A stretch of DNA of 64,000 nucleotides from an uncultured Bacteroidia bacterium. GTDB taxonomy: Bacteria; Bacteroidota; Bacteroidia; NS11-12g; UBA955. The stretch covers positions 113,700-177,699 of the forward strand of contig CALSSY010000007.1 of the NCBI GenBank assembly GCA_943789135.1. The letters are read 5' to 3'. Position 1 is the stretch's first letter. Every line of letters starts with the position of its first letter. A model generated the notes under the pieces. That model made no database searches. It was not told where the DNA came from and saw only the letters and a list, made by a program, of their open reading frames with translations. Position numbers and translations under genes: made by a program. This document shows, one piece after another, positions 32,793 to 45,900 of the stretch.

Positions 32793-35700
32793 TTATTTGT
32801 TGATCTGGATCTTAGTTGTCACAGACTCTGTACCGTTGCTTACGCGTACCAAGTACATTCCTGCTGACAATTCGCTCGCGTTCACCGAACCGTGGTTCTG
32901 AGTTTTCACTACGCGACCGTTCATATCCATCATCGTAACCTGTACGTCCGTACCAAACGTTTCGCTCGTTACCACTTGGAACTGACCGTTGTTTGGATTT
33001 GGATATACCGCTACTCCGCTCTTGCTTAACTGCTCCGCTGCGCTACGGTTCATTACGATAGTCTTCGTTGATGAACACTCACATCCGCTTTGTTGCATCG
33101 TTGCACGCATGGTGATTCTGTATTCTCCGTCTGCTGGCAAGTTGTTGTATGCCGCTGCATCCGTGCCTGAAGTCTTCTGTGTTCCTGCTCCTTCGAATAC
33201 CCAGATATAGTCTGCGTCGTTCTGACCACCTACTACTCCACTTGCATTCATAGGCTCTACTTTCACTCCAAAGAAGCCAAAGCTGTAGTCTACCTCTGCT
33301 ACGAAATCACATGTACGTGGCTTCTCGTTGATCAACACATAGTTCGTCTTGGTGATTGAATCTCCACATCCACCTTCGATGAATGCATACAACGTTACGT
33401 TTGGATAGTAACTCTGGGTTACGTTGTATACTTTTACTGGGTCTGAGTTCGTTGACGTAGTTCCGTCTCCGAAATCCCAACGGTAACTGATCTTACCTTG
33501 TGCCCATGTCGTATTGTTTACAAATGCAATCTCGTCGCCTGAACATGCTTCACCTGCTGTGAACTCTGGTGTAGGCTGCGTCAATACCACTAAGTCTTTG
33601 CTTACGATATCTTCACATCCGTTATCCAACGTTACTTTCAAGCTTACTTTCTTAGGGCCTAAGTTGCCTTTCCAATCGTGGCTTGGGCTCTTAGCGCCGC
33701 TTGTGGTTCCGTCTCCGAAATCCCAACGGTAGTTCGCAATTGCGTTTGCTACATCTCCTGTAGTGTTGATGAAGTCTGTTGGCTTAACCGAACACAATGG
33801 TCCGTTCGTGAAGCTTACTTTTGGACTCTCTTTGATGCTGATGGTTTTGATCATCGAATCTTTACATCCGAATTCACTTGTTACAACCAACTTCACCTGC
33901 TTATCGCCGCTGGTACTGAAATCGTACATCGCGTTATCGTCTGTGCTTACGCTTCCGTTGTCATTGAAATCCCAATAGCTTCCGATCAATCCAGCTGTGA
34001 TTGTTGATTTGTTTTCAAATTCAAATACATCGTTATCACAGTTTCCGTTTACTTTATCAAACGCGGCTACTGGCTTGTCGAACTGGTATACTTTCTGTAC
34101 TAATGTGGCCACACAACCGTTAAGGTCTGCCTCTAAGGTTACTTCGTACTGACCTGCTTTGCTGTACTTCTTTGTAGCATCTTTGCTCGTAGCTGTTGTT
34201 CCGTCGCCGAAGCTCCACTTCATTGCTGCTGTGGTTGGAACTGTTTTGTTGGTGAACGTCAAGGTCTCGCCCTCACATGCATTCGTCTTTGCAAACGCTG
34301 CTGCTGGAATTGGGTTAACCGTTACATCCATAGTAGTATCGAATGCAAATCCGTAAGGAACGGTCTTCGCTGTCAACGTTACTTTATATGTTTTGCTTCC
34401 TGGAAACTGGAATACAGGCTCTGGGGCATCCGTCTCATCGGCTTTAACACCGGTTCCGAAGTCCCACTTGAATTCCATACCACCGCTCAATACCTTACTC
34501 TTGTTCTCGAACAATACCGCTTCGCCTTCGCAAATTTGGCTTGGGAACGCAAACAATGGGGTGATGGATGGATAAATCAATACATTACGCTTGATGAACG
34601 TATCGCAATTGTTATTGTGGTCGATTACACGAGTCACAACCGTTAAGATACTGTCCTCGTAAGTTGCATCATTGGTTACAAACTGTACTTCTAAATCGGT
34701 TGATCCGCTAGGAGCCGTTAAAGTAGCACCTGTAACTGCGGTACCGCTTGCGGTATACGCTTGTACTTCTGCTGACCAATCGCTTGTTGTTCCGTAAGTA
34801 GAATTGCTGAATTTAGTTGGTGCGTTAACGTCGTAGATTACAGGAGAACCGATAACCGTTACGTCGTTTGGCTTGCCCAATTGGTAAACCGCATTGGTAG
34901 ATTTAGATGAAGCTGTATACATTCCTCCACCTGGTGCTGGCAATACCTCTGTTTGCTAAGTAGATGGTATCGTCTGACAAATCATCGTCTGCAGCATCCA
35001 CAAAAACCATAATATTAGTTTTACCCGGTGCATTTAAAATCAACTTATCGTCGAAATTAACTTTTAAGGAATTACCTGGAAGAATGCGATCTGAAACTGT
35101 TTGCGTTACCTTAGCACCGCGATCGCTCATCATCGTAATATTGAAACCATAAATGGTATCTACATAGTTATTCTTAATGGTAATATCACCGGCAAATTCA
35201 TGGCCTGAACATACGATTGCCGAAATGGTTGCATCCGTTTTAGTTCCTGAGATATTCATAAAATCCTCTTGAGCTCCATGATCGTGCTTAACTAAGTTAC
35301 GATCCTTACCCAATTGATCCATTTTATTTTCGGTTGGAGCCCATGTATTGTTAGACTTGAACAAAGGAACTTTGTTTTGAAGTTCAAATACTTGGATTCT
35401 CCAATCGTTTTTATCCTCATCGGCATAAACCGGCATATGAGAAGTCTCATTTTTACCTGGCAAGCCCGTATTGATCCAACCCGCTACCGTACTTGCATTT
35501 CCACCTGGGTTATACGCATACTGATTAGAGTTGTTATATAGGTAGTAGTTGTTGTAATCCCACTCTTTGTAGTTGTTCAAACCACCTGTGTTGTAAGTGT
35601 AGGCGAAGTACACATAATACAAATTACGACCATCAATTGAGTTACCCGTTACACGGATATCGCGGTGATAATATGGATAAACATAAAACAGATAGTTGTA

Positions 35701-37392
35701 ATTATATTGATAACCAGAGTTGTAAACATCCCCATCTGCTTTAATGGTATTATCGCGGAATTCTACTTTGTAGTTTCCAGAATAATAAGAAGGAGCATAT
35801 AAATGGTAACAACCATAATAACCCAAGTTATTGGCGATTACGTTGTTATTACATCTCAGGTTATAGTAATAGTAAATGTATGTATTGTAAAGATATCCCA
35901 CACCGGTACCAGAAGTACGACGGATCAAGTTATTAGTCAGTCTATTATTGTTGATTTCACCATTGAAATAATACGCATACAAGTTATAGGCATAGTATCC
36001 AAACCAGTTAGAATCAATGACGTTATTATTAATGGTGTTTTTATTTGAAGTACCCGAACTTGGACGGTAAACGTATAAGGTATACGTATAACCAGAACTG
36101 GTTTGTGATGTTCTGTTATTGATAATTTTATTGTTATTTACCTCACATTTCGTTGGGTAATAAATATAAGTTAGATAGGTATAATATCGGCTGTAACAAT
36201 CTCTGATTACATTGTTATTAAATTTAAGATCATTGTATCCGTAATATACATACCAACCATACATCCAACCAGAACTTCCATTTGAATTCCAATTTTTCAC
36301 GGTATTTCCGTCATAATTACCGTAGTAATTGTAATAGCAATAACCAAAATAGTTGGATGAATTACATTCTATGTTTTCAAAAGTATTGTTTTTGATGGTG
36401 AAATAATTAGACGCTGTTCCGTAGTTGCGGTAAGCGTAAAAACCATAAACCGTACTGCTGTAACGGCTTGTAGCATTTTTATACGGCAAATCATGGAAAT
36501 TATTACCATCGTAGGTAGTTGACCTGTCGGTACTTCTTGTGTAGTAAGAATAAATAAATCGAGGACTTGAATACGCATTGTTAGATGTGGCATTTTTTCT
36601 CGAAAAATCATTATCGATGAATTGTTCACCGTTGGTGTAATAATTGTATACACCATAATAATAGAAATTCTCGATGGTATTACCCTTAAACGTATTATTG
36701 GTCACCTTACTGGTATTCCATGAAGAACTACCAAAGATAAAAATTGCCGAGTGAGGACCAGGACTGTTTGAATTTGTTGTTTTCATCGTACAATTCTGAA
36801 CTGTATTGTACGAACCTGCAGGACCAGAAGAACTCGATGAAGACATAGACGTTTTACTCTGAGAGAAAACGATATACGCTCCACCAGAAGACGTTGAAGT
36901 AGTACCTGAAGACAATCTGGCAAATTCAATACTACAATTGTCAATAGTATTGTATTGCGCATTGTTCATAAATTGAACACCCTTCTGATCGGTTGAAGTC
37001 GTGTTCTTTTCAATCGTAAGGTTTTTAATGGTCACATACGAGATACCATTCAACAAAATTGCCGCATCGTTATTCGTGCTGGTCAATTTAAAACCTTTAC
37101 CATCGATCGTAATCGTATTGGTTTTTGTTGGCGGAAGAGACGCATTTTTGCGAAACTCAACCATAGAGTATGCGCCTAAATTAGAAGTGACCGTTACGTT
37201 CAATGCTCCGTTAACTCCTGAACCGCTAATAGCACTCGCAAGAGCGGCCATACTTGAGTATGTCCCCCCTGAGCCTACTGTTACGTTTCCTGAAATTTGC
37301 GTAAAAGCATTTCCAGTAAGTGTCATTAAAGCCGCAAAACCTAAAGATTTTGCATACTTTCTTAACGTTTGGAAATAGTAGTTTTTTGTCAT
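32793..37392 (-). CDS. Array copy B: beta-helix/PKD surface protein with T9SS tail (one frameshift)
   Basis: Start ATG at 37392 gives MTKNYYFQTLRKYAKSLGF... and a signal peptide ending near AFTQ. The N-terminal ~800 residues form a right-handed beta-helix with aromatic strands such as YFGYCYYNYYGNYDGN and YGWYVYYGYND. The C-terminal ~715 residues carry six PKD-like domains and the VYPNPNNGQF sorting tail. The only break is one extra base at 34955-34956 (plus strand GTTTGCTAAG), between YL and the expected QTEVLPAPGGG. The gene length, 4600 bases, is one more than a multiple of three, consistent with a single insertion. Without it the protein would be about 1532 residues. The C half differs from copy D at only a few residues, for example ECSST versus ECSAT. 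Confidence 0.9.
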
Positions 37393-37786
37393 CGTAATAA
37401 TAAATTTACAGTTGTCAAGTTGCAAAATATAAACTTACTAGTACCCGAGCATAGCGGTCATAGTTTTCAATAACCCTTTTTGACAATTAAATGCCATTGA
37501 TTATAAAAAACAATTATTAAAGCCTTAAAATCTATAAATATTAATAATTTTAATAGCAAATAATTGAAAACAATAATAAAACATTCTTCAAAAGCACATT
37601 TATGGGACAATAATTATAGATATTTATAATTTTAGAGTGCGAAAACAATATTTAGGTTTTTAATCTACACCTGAATTCAATTTCCAATTTCAAAATTACT
37701 TATCCCACAAAACTCAAAGTGAATTATTCCGTTAACCAAGCTCTTGTTTTTTGTAATGTAATAGCACTCCAAATTTCTTACTCAAC
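37393..37786. other. AT-rich intergenic region upstream of copy B
   Basis: No gene is seen. Next to the start lies the conserved leader (37405-37416) and box. Further out is GGTCAT at 37456-37461 followed by TTTTCAATAACC, a weak dyad, then ~300 bases of AT-rich sequence up to the copy C terminator. Confidence 0.7.
37405..37429 (-). promoter_or_regulatory. Promoter-like box and leader of copy B
   Basis: Minus strand TATTTTGC (37422-37429), then GACAACTGTAAA (37405-37416), then the ATG 12 bases on. The box is one base shorter than the TAnnTTTG consensus. Confidence 0.55.
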
Positions 37787-37818
37787 AAAAAGAGGGCGCC
37801 AAATGGCGCCCTCTTTTT
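37787..37818 (-). terminator. GGCGCC hairpin terminator of array copy C
   Basis: AGAGGGCGCC-AAAT-GGCGCCCTCT with A and T runs, 62 bases below the copy C stop. It shares the long stem with the copy B hairpin but the AAAT loop with copy A. Confidence 0.92.
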
Positions 37819-37880
37819 GTTTGTTCATGATTTGGGTTTTATTCCTTATTTGTGAAATCGCAACCCTAATTATATCACGC

Positions 37881-40800
37881 TTATTTGTTGATCTGGATCT
37901 TAGTTGTCACAGACTCTGTACCGTTGCTTACGCGTACCAAGTACATACCTGCTGACAATTCGCTCGCGTTCACCGAACCGTGGTTCTGAGTTTTTACTAC
38001 GCGACCGTTCATATCCATCATCGTAATCTGTACATCTGTACCAAACGTTTCGCTTGTTACCACTTGGAACTGACCGTTGTTTGGATTTGGATATACCGCT
38101 ACTCCACTCTTGCTCAACTGCTCCGCTGCGCTACGGTTCATTACGATAGTCTTCGTTGCTGAACACTCACATCCGCTTTGTTGCATCGTTGCACGCATGG
38201 TGATTCTGTATTCTCCGTCTGCTGGCAAGTTGTTGTATGCCGCTGCATCCGTGCCTGAAGTCTTCTGTGTTCCTGCTCCTTCGAATACCCAGATATAGTC
38301 TGCGTCGTTCTGACCACCTACTACGCCACTTGCATTCATAGGCTCTACTTTCACTCCAAAGAAGCCAAAGCTGTAGTCTACCTCTGCTACGAAATCACAT
38401 GTACGTGGCTTCTCGTTGATCAACACATAGTTCGTCTTGGTGATTGAATCTCCACATCCACCTTCGATGAATGCATACAACGTTACGTTTGGATAGTAAC
38501 TCTGGGTTACGTTGTATACTTTTACTGGATCTGAGTTCGTTGACGTGGTTCCGTCTCCGAAATCCCAACGGTAGCTGATCTTACCTTGTGCCCATGTGGT
38601 GTTGTTTACAAATGCAATCTCGTCTCCTGAACATGCTTCACCTGCTGTGAACTCTGGTGTAGGCTGCGTCAATACCACTAAGTCTTTGCTTACGATATCT
38701 TCACATCCGTTATCCAACGTTACTTTCAAGCTTACTTTCTTAGGGCCTAAGTTGCCTTTCCAATCGTGGCTTGGGCTCTTAGCGCCGCTTGTGGTTCCGT
38801 CTCCGAAATCCCAACGGTAGTTCGCAATTGCGTTCGCTACATCTCCTGTAGTGTTGATGAAGTCTGTTGGCTTAACCGAACACAATGGTCCGTTCGTGAA
38901 GCTTACTTTTGGACTCTCTTTGATGCTGATGGTTTTGATCATCGAATCTTTACATCCGAATTCACTTGTTACAACCAACTTCACCTGCTTATCGCCGCTG
39001 GTACTGAAATCGTACATCGCGTTATCGTCTGTGCTTACGCTTCCGTTGTCATTGAAATCCCAATAGCTTCCGATCAATCCAGCTGTGATTGTTGATTTGT
39101 TTTCAAATTCAAACACATCGTTATCACAGTTTCCGTTTACTTTATCAAACGCGGCTACTGGCTTGTCGAACTGGTATACTTTCTGTACTACAGTTGCAAC
39201 ACAACCGTTAAGGTCTGCCTCTAAGGTTACTTCGTACTGACCTGCTTTGTTGTACTTCTTAGTAGCATCTTTGCTCGTAGCTGTTGTTCCGTCGCCGAAG
39301 CTCCACTTCATTGCTGCTGTGGTTGGAACTGTTTTGTTGGTGAACGTCAAGGTCTCGCCCTCACATGCATTCGTCTTTGCAAACGCTGCTGCTGGAATTG
39401 GGTTAACCGTTACATCCATTGTAGTATCGAATGCAAATCCGTAAGGAACGGTCTTCGCTGTCAACGTTACTTTGTAGGTTTTGCTTCCTGGGAACTGGAA
39501 TACAGGCTCTGGAGCATCCGTCTCATCGGCTTTAACACCGGTTCCGAAGTCCCACTTGAATTCCATACCACCGCTCAATACCTTACTCTTGTTCTCGAAC
39601 AATACCGCTTCGCCTTCGCAAATTTGGCTTGGGAACGCAAACAATGGGGTGATTGATGGATAAATCAATACATTACGCTTGATGAACGTATCGCAATTGT
39701 TATTGTGGTCGATTACACGAGTCACAACCGTTAAGATACTGTCTTCGTAAGTTGCATCATTGGTTACAAACTGTACTTCTAAATCGGTTGATCCGCTAGG
39801 AGCCGTTAAAGTAGCACCTGTAACTGCGGTACCGCTTGCGGTATACGCTTGTACTTCTGCTGACCAATCGCTTGTTGTTCCATAAGTAGCATTGCTGAAT
39901 TTAGTTGGTGCGTTAACGTCGTAGATTACAGGAGAACCTAAACGGTAACGTCATTGGGCTTGCCCAATTGGTAAACCGCATTGGTAGATTTAGATGAAGC
40001 TGTATACATTCCTCCACCTGGTGCTGGCAATACCTCTGTTTGCTAAGTAGATGGTATCGTCTGACAAATCATCGTCTCGCAGCATCTACAAATATCATTA
40101 CCTTGGTTTTACCCGGTGCATTTAAAATCAACTTATCGTCGAAATTAACTTTTAATGAATTGCCAGGAAGAATGCGATCTGAAACTGTTTGCGTTACCTT
40201 AGCACCGCGATCGCTCATCATTGTAATATTGAAACCATAAATGGTATCTACATAGTTATTCTTAATGGTAATATCACCTGCAAATTCATGACCTGAACAT
40301 ACGATTGCCGAAATAGTTGCATCCGTTTTTGTTCCTGAAATATTCATAAAATCCTCTTGAGCTCCATGATCGTGCTTAACTAAGTTACGATCCTTACCCA
40401 ATTGATCCATTTTATTTTCGGTTGGAGCCCATGTATTGTTAGACTTGAACAAAGGAACTTTGTTTTGAAGTTCGAATACTTGGATTCTCCAATCGTTCTT
40501 ATCCTCATCGGCATAAACCGGCATATGAGAAGTCTCATTTTTACCTGGCAATCCCGTATTGATCCAACCCGCTACCGTACTTGCATTTCCACCTGGGTTA
40601 TACGCATACTGATTAGAGTTGTTATATAGGTAGTAGTTGTTGTAATCCCACTCTTTGTAGTTGTTCAAACCACCTGTATTGTAGGTGTAGGCAAAATACA
40701 CGTAATACAAATTACGCGCATCAATTGAGTTACCTGTTACACGGATGTCCGCGTGATAGTAAGGATATGTGTAAAATACATAGTTATAGTTGTACAAATA

Positions 40801-42471
40801 ACCTGAGTTGTATACATTACCGTCTGCTTTAATGGTGTTATCGCGGAATTCAACTTTGTAGTTTCCAGAATAATAAGAAGGTGCGTACAAATGATACGCT
40901 CCATAATAGCCTAGGTTGTTAACAATAATATTGTTATTAAAACGAAGATTAAAGTAGTAATAAATATACGTCATATACAAATAACCATAGGCCGTACCCG
41001 AAGAACGACGAATCAAATTATTTGACAATCGATTACCATTCATTTCACCATTAAAATAAAAGGCATATAAACCATAGGTATAATATCCAAACCAGTTAGA
41101 ATCAATTACATTGTTGGTGATTGTATTTACGTTTGAATTACCTGGATAATAAACATACATAGCGTACGTATATCCGGTATTGGTTTGAGCGGTTTCATTG
41201 TTGATTATTTGATTACCGTCCATTTGCAATTTGGTAGGATAATACACATACATGAAGTAGGTGTAGTGGCGGGTATAACAATCGCGAACTACGTTGTTGT
41301 TGAACTTCAAGTCGTTGTATTGATAGAACACATACCACCCATATGTATACGAACTTGCGCCATTAGAATTCCAGTTTTTAACGGTATTGCCGTCGTAATT
41401 GCTGTAGTAATTGTAATAGCAATAACCAAAATAGTTAGTAGAATTACACTCTACGTTCTCGAATGTATTGTCTTTTACCGTAAAGTAATTAGAAGACGTT
41501 CCGTAGTTGTAATACGCGTAAATTCCATAAACCGTGCTGCTATAATAACTTGTAGCACCTTTATAAGGCAAATCATGAAAATAATTTCCCTCATAAGTTG
41601 TGGAACGATTGGTACTTCTGGTGTAGTACGAATAAATAAATCTTGGACTGGAATACGCATTATTCGAAGTGGCATTTGCACGAGAAATATTGTTATCTAT
41701 GAACTGCTCACCATTTGTATAGTAATTATAAAAAGCAAAATAATAGAAATTCTCAATGGTATTACCCTTAAACGTATTGTTTGAAGGCGTACTGCTGCTC
41801 CACGAAGAACTTCCAAAATCCATAATAGCCGCATATGGACCGGGGCTATTGGAATTGGTTGTTTTCATCGTACAATTTTGCACCGTATTATAGGAACCTG
41901 ATGGCGCCGTTCCACTAGAAGTTAGTGATGTTGTGCTTTGTGAAAATACAATATAAGCTCCACCAGAAGTGGTAGAAGTTGTACCTGTAGTAAGCGAAGC
42001 AAACTCAATATTACATTTATCAATGGTATTATATTGAGCGTTATTCATAAACTGAACACCCTTCTGATCTGAAGATGTTGTTTTCTTTTCAATCGTAAGA
42101 TTCTTGATTGTGACGTAAGAAATACCATCCAAAATCAAAGCGGCATCATTCCCCGTACTCGTTAATTTAAATCCTTTACCATCAATGGTAATGGTTTTCG
42201 TACTAGTAGGTGGAAGTGAAGCATTCTTGCGTAAATACACAATTCTGCTTTCACTTAAATTAGAAGTCAACGTTACGTTCAATGCGCCGCTAACCCCAGA
42301 ACCGCTGATGGCACTCGCCAAATCGGTCATACTTGCGTATGTACCTCCCGAGCCCACCGTTACGTTCCCTGAAATTTGCGAAAATGCATTTCCCGAAACC
42401 GCCATAAGAGCCGCAAAGCCTAGTGCCTTGAAACGCCCTTTTAGTGTTTGTAAATTGTAGTTTTTTGTCAT
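37881..42471 (-). CDS. Array copy C: beta-helix/PKD surface protein with T9SS tail (three frameshifts)
   Basis: Start ATG at 42471 (MTKNYNLQTLKGRFKALGF, signal peptide ending near AFSQ). Domain order is as in the other copies. Three breaks lie close together in the linker region: one base missing near 39940, one extra at 40042-40043 (the GTTTGCTAAG site shared with B, E and F), and one extra near 40078. The net change of +1 agrees with the length of 4591 bases. From ~40090 to 40700 it is nearly identical to copy B (35000-35690), while ~41731-41980 is nearly identical to copy D (46824-47075). It is thus a mosaic of its two neighbours in the beta-helix half. Confidence 0.9.
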
Positions 42472-42483
42472 CGTAATGATAGT

Positions 42484-42509
42484 TTTACAGTTGTCAACGC
42501 TGCAAAATA
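42484..42509 (-). promoter_or_regulatory. Promoter-like box and leader of copy C
   Basis: Minus strand TATTTTGC (42502-42509), then GACAACTGTAAA (42484-42495), 12 bases before the ATG. Confidence 0.55.
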
Positions 42510-42579
42510 TCACAAATCACTATCTAGACGAAACAATACTAGTTCGATTAATCATTATAATGTCGAAATCATGACGATA

Positions 42580-42618
42580 GTTCTAATAAAAGATGACCGG
42601 GTCATATTTTATTAGAAC
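42580..42618. repeat. 39-base near-perfect inverted repeat upstream of copy C
   Basis: The arms GTTCTAATAAAA...ATGACC and GGTCAT...TTTTATTAGAAC pair over 19 bases on each side of a single central G, with one mismatch (42592/42606). Its core is the 13-base palindrome ATGACCGGGTCAT. There is no T run, so it is not a typical terminator. It lies about 110 bases upstream of the copy C start and could be an operator or a cruciform-forming site. Confidence 0.85.
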
Positions 42619-42881
42619 CAATATTAATTTTTAATCATAATTATACTTTCAATTCGCTTTTAATGAAAAAACTATCACTAAATGACACTGACACTACTCA
42701 GGCTAAAGTAAAAAATATAAAAAACAATAACTAATTAGCAAATAATTATCAATATTCATAATCAAAATGAAAGAGCAACATACAAATTTCAAGATTCCAA
42801 ACCAATACCATAATTCACTTATTAAAAACGAATACGATTAATGAAATTCACTCCTAGAAAGTTTCATTAAATTGAACAAAC

Positions 42882-42909
42882 AAAAAGGGCGCCGAATGGC
42901 GCCCTTTTT
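42882..42909 (-). terminator. GGCGCC hairpin terminator of array copy D
   Basis: GGGCGCC-GAAT-GGCGCCC with A5 and T5 runs, 71 bases below the copy D stop. Confidence 0.92.
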
Positions 42910-42980
42910 GTTTGTTCAATTTGTATTCTCAATTATGACATTTGCATTGCTTCAAAAGCATAATTTTTTGAATGTAAATC

Positions 42981-45900
42981 TTATTTGTTGATCTGGATCT
43001 TAGTTGTCACAGACTCTGTACCGTTGCTTACGCGTACTAAGTACATGCCTGCTGACAATTCGCTCGCGTTCACCGAACCGTGGTTCTGAGTTTTCACTAC
43101 GCGACCGTTCATATCCATCATCGTAATCTGTACATCCGTACCAAACGTTTCGCTCGTTACCACTTGGAACTGACCGTTGTTTGGATTTGGATATACCGCT
43201 ACTCCACTCTTGCTCAACTGCTCCGCTGCGCTACGGTTCATTACGATAGTCTTCGTTGCTGAACACTCACATCCGCTTTGTTGCATCGTTGCACGCATGG
43301 TGATTCTGTATTCTCCGTCTGCTGGCAAGTTGTTGTATGCCGCTGCATCCGTGCCTGAAGTCTTCTGTGTTCCTGCTCCTTCGAATACCCAGATATAGTC
43401 TGCGTCGTTCTGACCACCTACTACTCCACTTGCATTCATAGGCTCTACTTTCACTCCAAAGAAGCCAAAGCTGTAGTCTACCTCTGCTACGAAATCACAT
43501 GTACGTGGCTTCTCGTTGATCAACACATAGTTCGTCTTGGTGATTGAATCTCCACATCCACCTTCGATGAATGCATACAACGTTACGTTTGGATAGTAAC
43601 TCTGGGTTACGTTGTATACTTTTACTGGGTCTGAGTTCGTTGACGTGGTTCCGTCTCCGAAATCCCAACGGTAGCTGATCTTACCTTGTGCCCATGTGGT
43701 GTTGTTTACAAATGCAATCTCATCTCCTGAACATGCTTCACCTGCTGTGAACTCTGGTGTAGGCTGCGTCAATACCACTAAGTCTTTGCTTACGATATCT
43801 TCACATCCGTTATCCAACGTTACTTTCAAGCTTACTTTCTTAGGTCCTAAGTTGCCTTTCCAATCGTGGCTTGGGCTCTTAGCGCCGCTTGTGGTTCCGT
43901 CTCCGAAATCCCAACGGTAGTTCGCAATTGCGTTTGCTACATCTCCTGTAGTGTTGATGAAGTCTGTTGGCTTAACCGAACACAATGGTCCGTTCGTGAA
44001 GCTTACTTTTGGACTCTCTTTGATGCTGATGGTTTTGATCATCGAATCTTTACATCCGAATTCACTTGTTACAACCAACTTCACCTGCTTATCGCCGCTG
44101 GTACTGAAATCGTACATCGCGTTATCGTCTGTGCTTACGCTTCCGTTGTCATTGAAATCCCAATAGCTTCCGATCAATCCAGCTGTGATTGTTGATTTGT
44201 TTTCAAATTCAAACACATCGTTATCACAGTTTCCGTTTACTTTATCAAACGCCGCTACTGGCTTGTCGAACTGGTATACTTTCTGTACTACAGTTGCAAC
44301 ACAACCGTTAAGGTCTGCCTCTAAGGTTACTTCGTACTGACCTGCTTTGTTGTACTTCTTAGTAGCATCTTTGCTCGTAGCTGTTGTTCCGTCGCCGAAG
44401 CTCCACTTCATTGCTGCTGTGGTTGGAACTGTTTTGTTGGTGAACGTCAAGGTCTCGCCCTCACATGCATTCGTCTTTGCAAACGCTGCTGCTGGAATTG
44501 GGTTAACCGTTACATCCATAGTAGTATCGAAGGCAAATCCGTAAGGAACGGTCTTCGCTGTCAACGTTACTTTGTAGGTTTTGCTTCCTGGGAACTGGAA
44601 TACAGGCTCTGGAGCATCCGTCTCATCGGCTTTAACACCGGTTCCGAAGTCCCACTTGAATTCCATACCACCGCTCAATACCTTACTCTTGTTCTCGAAC
44701 AATACCGCTTCGCCTTCGCAAATTTGGCTTGGGAACGCAAACAATGGGGTGATGGATGGATAAATCAATACATTACGCTTGATGAACGTATCGCAATTGT
44801 TATTGTGGTCGATTACACGAGTCACAACCGTTAAGATACTGTCTTCGTAAGTTGCATCATTGGTTACAAACTGTACTTCTAAATCGGTTGATCCGCTAGG
44901 AGCCGTTAAGGTAGCACCTGTAACTGCGGTACCGCTTGCGGTATACGCTTGCACTTCTGCTGACCAATCGCTTGTTGTTCCATAAGTAGAATTACTGAAT
45001 TTAGTTGGTGCGTTAACGTCGTAGATTACAGGAGAACCTAGTATGGTAACGTCATTGGGCTTGCCCAATTGGTAAACCGCATTGGTAGATTTAGATGAAA
45101 CTGTATACATTCCTCCACCTGGTGCTGGCAATACCTCTGTTTCTAAATAGATGGTATCGTCTGACAAATTATCGTCACCCGCATCCACAAAAATCATGAT
45201 ATTGGTTTTTCCGAACTCATTCAAGAACAACTTCTCATCGAACTTAACCTTCAACGAAGCTCCTGGTAAGATACGATCTTTTACCGCTTGGGTGATTTTA
45301 GCACCGCGGTCGCTCATCATCGTTACGTTAAATCCGTAAACGGTATCGGTGTATGAATTCAAAATAGTGATATCGCCTTCAAACTGATGACCCGAACATA
45401 CTTGTGCTGGAACCGTTGCGTCTGATTTCACACCGGTGATATTCATGTAGCCTTCGAATGCACCCACATCGGAACGAACCGGGTTACGGTCATTTTTGTT
45501 GATGTCATCGTCATTCCAAGTTTGTCCCCAACTGTGCAATGAATTGAATTTTGGAACCTTATTCTGCAATTCAAATACATTCAAACTGAAATCGCCCTTC
45601 GCTTCATCTTTATAGGTTGGAGGAATGGCTGTTTCGTGGGTACCAGGCAAACCGGTATTGATCCAATCTTGAACCGAAGCCGCAGTACCTGCAGGACCGT
45701 AAGCGTAGTTGGTACCATTACCTTTTAGGTAATAGTTGTTGTAATCCCATGTATATGGTGTTGTACCACCTGAATTATAGGTATAAGCAAAATATCCGTA
45801 ATAGTTATTTTGTAAATCTACATGGTTACCGATAACGTTAACCTTTTGATGGTAATAGGGATAAACATAAAGACCATAAGCATAATGATACTGGTAAGAA

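Larger units (their letters stand above)
42472..42881. other. AT-rich intergenic region upstream of copy C
   Basis: No gene is seen. It holds the copy C leader and box, the strong inverted repeat at 42580-42618, a CATGAC motif at 42570-42575, and then AT-rich sequence without other structure up to the copy D terminator. Confidence 0.7.
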
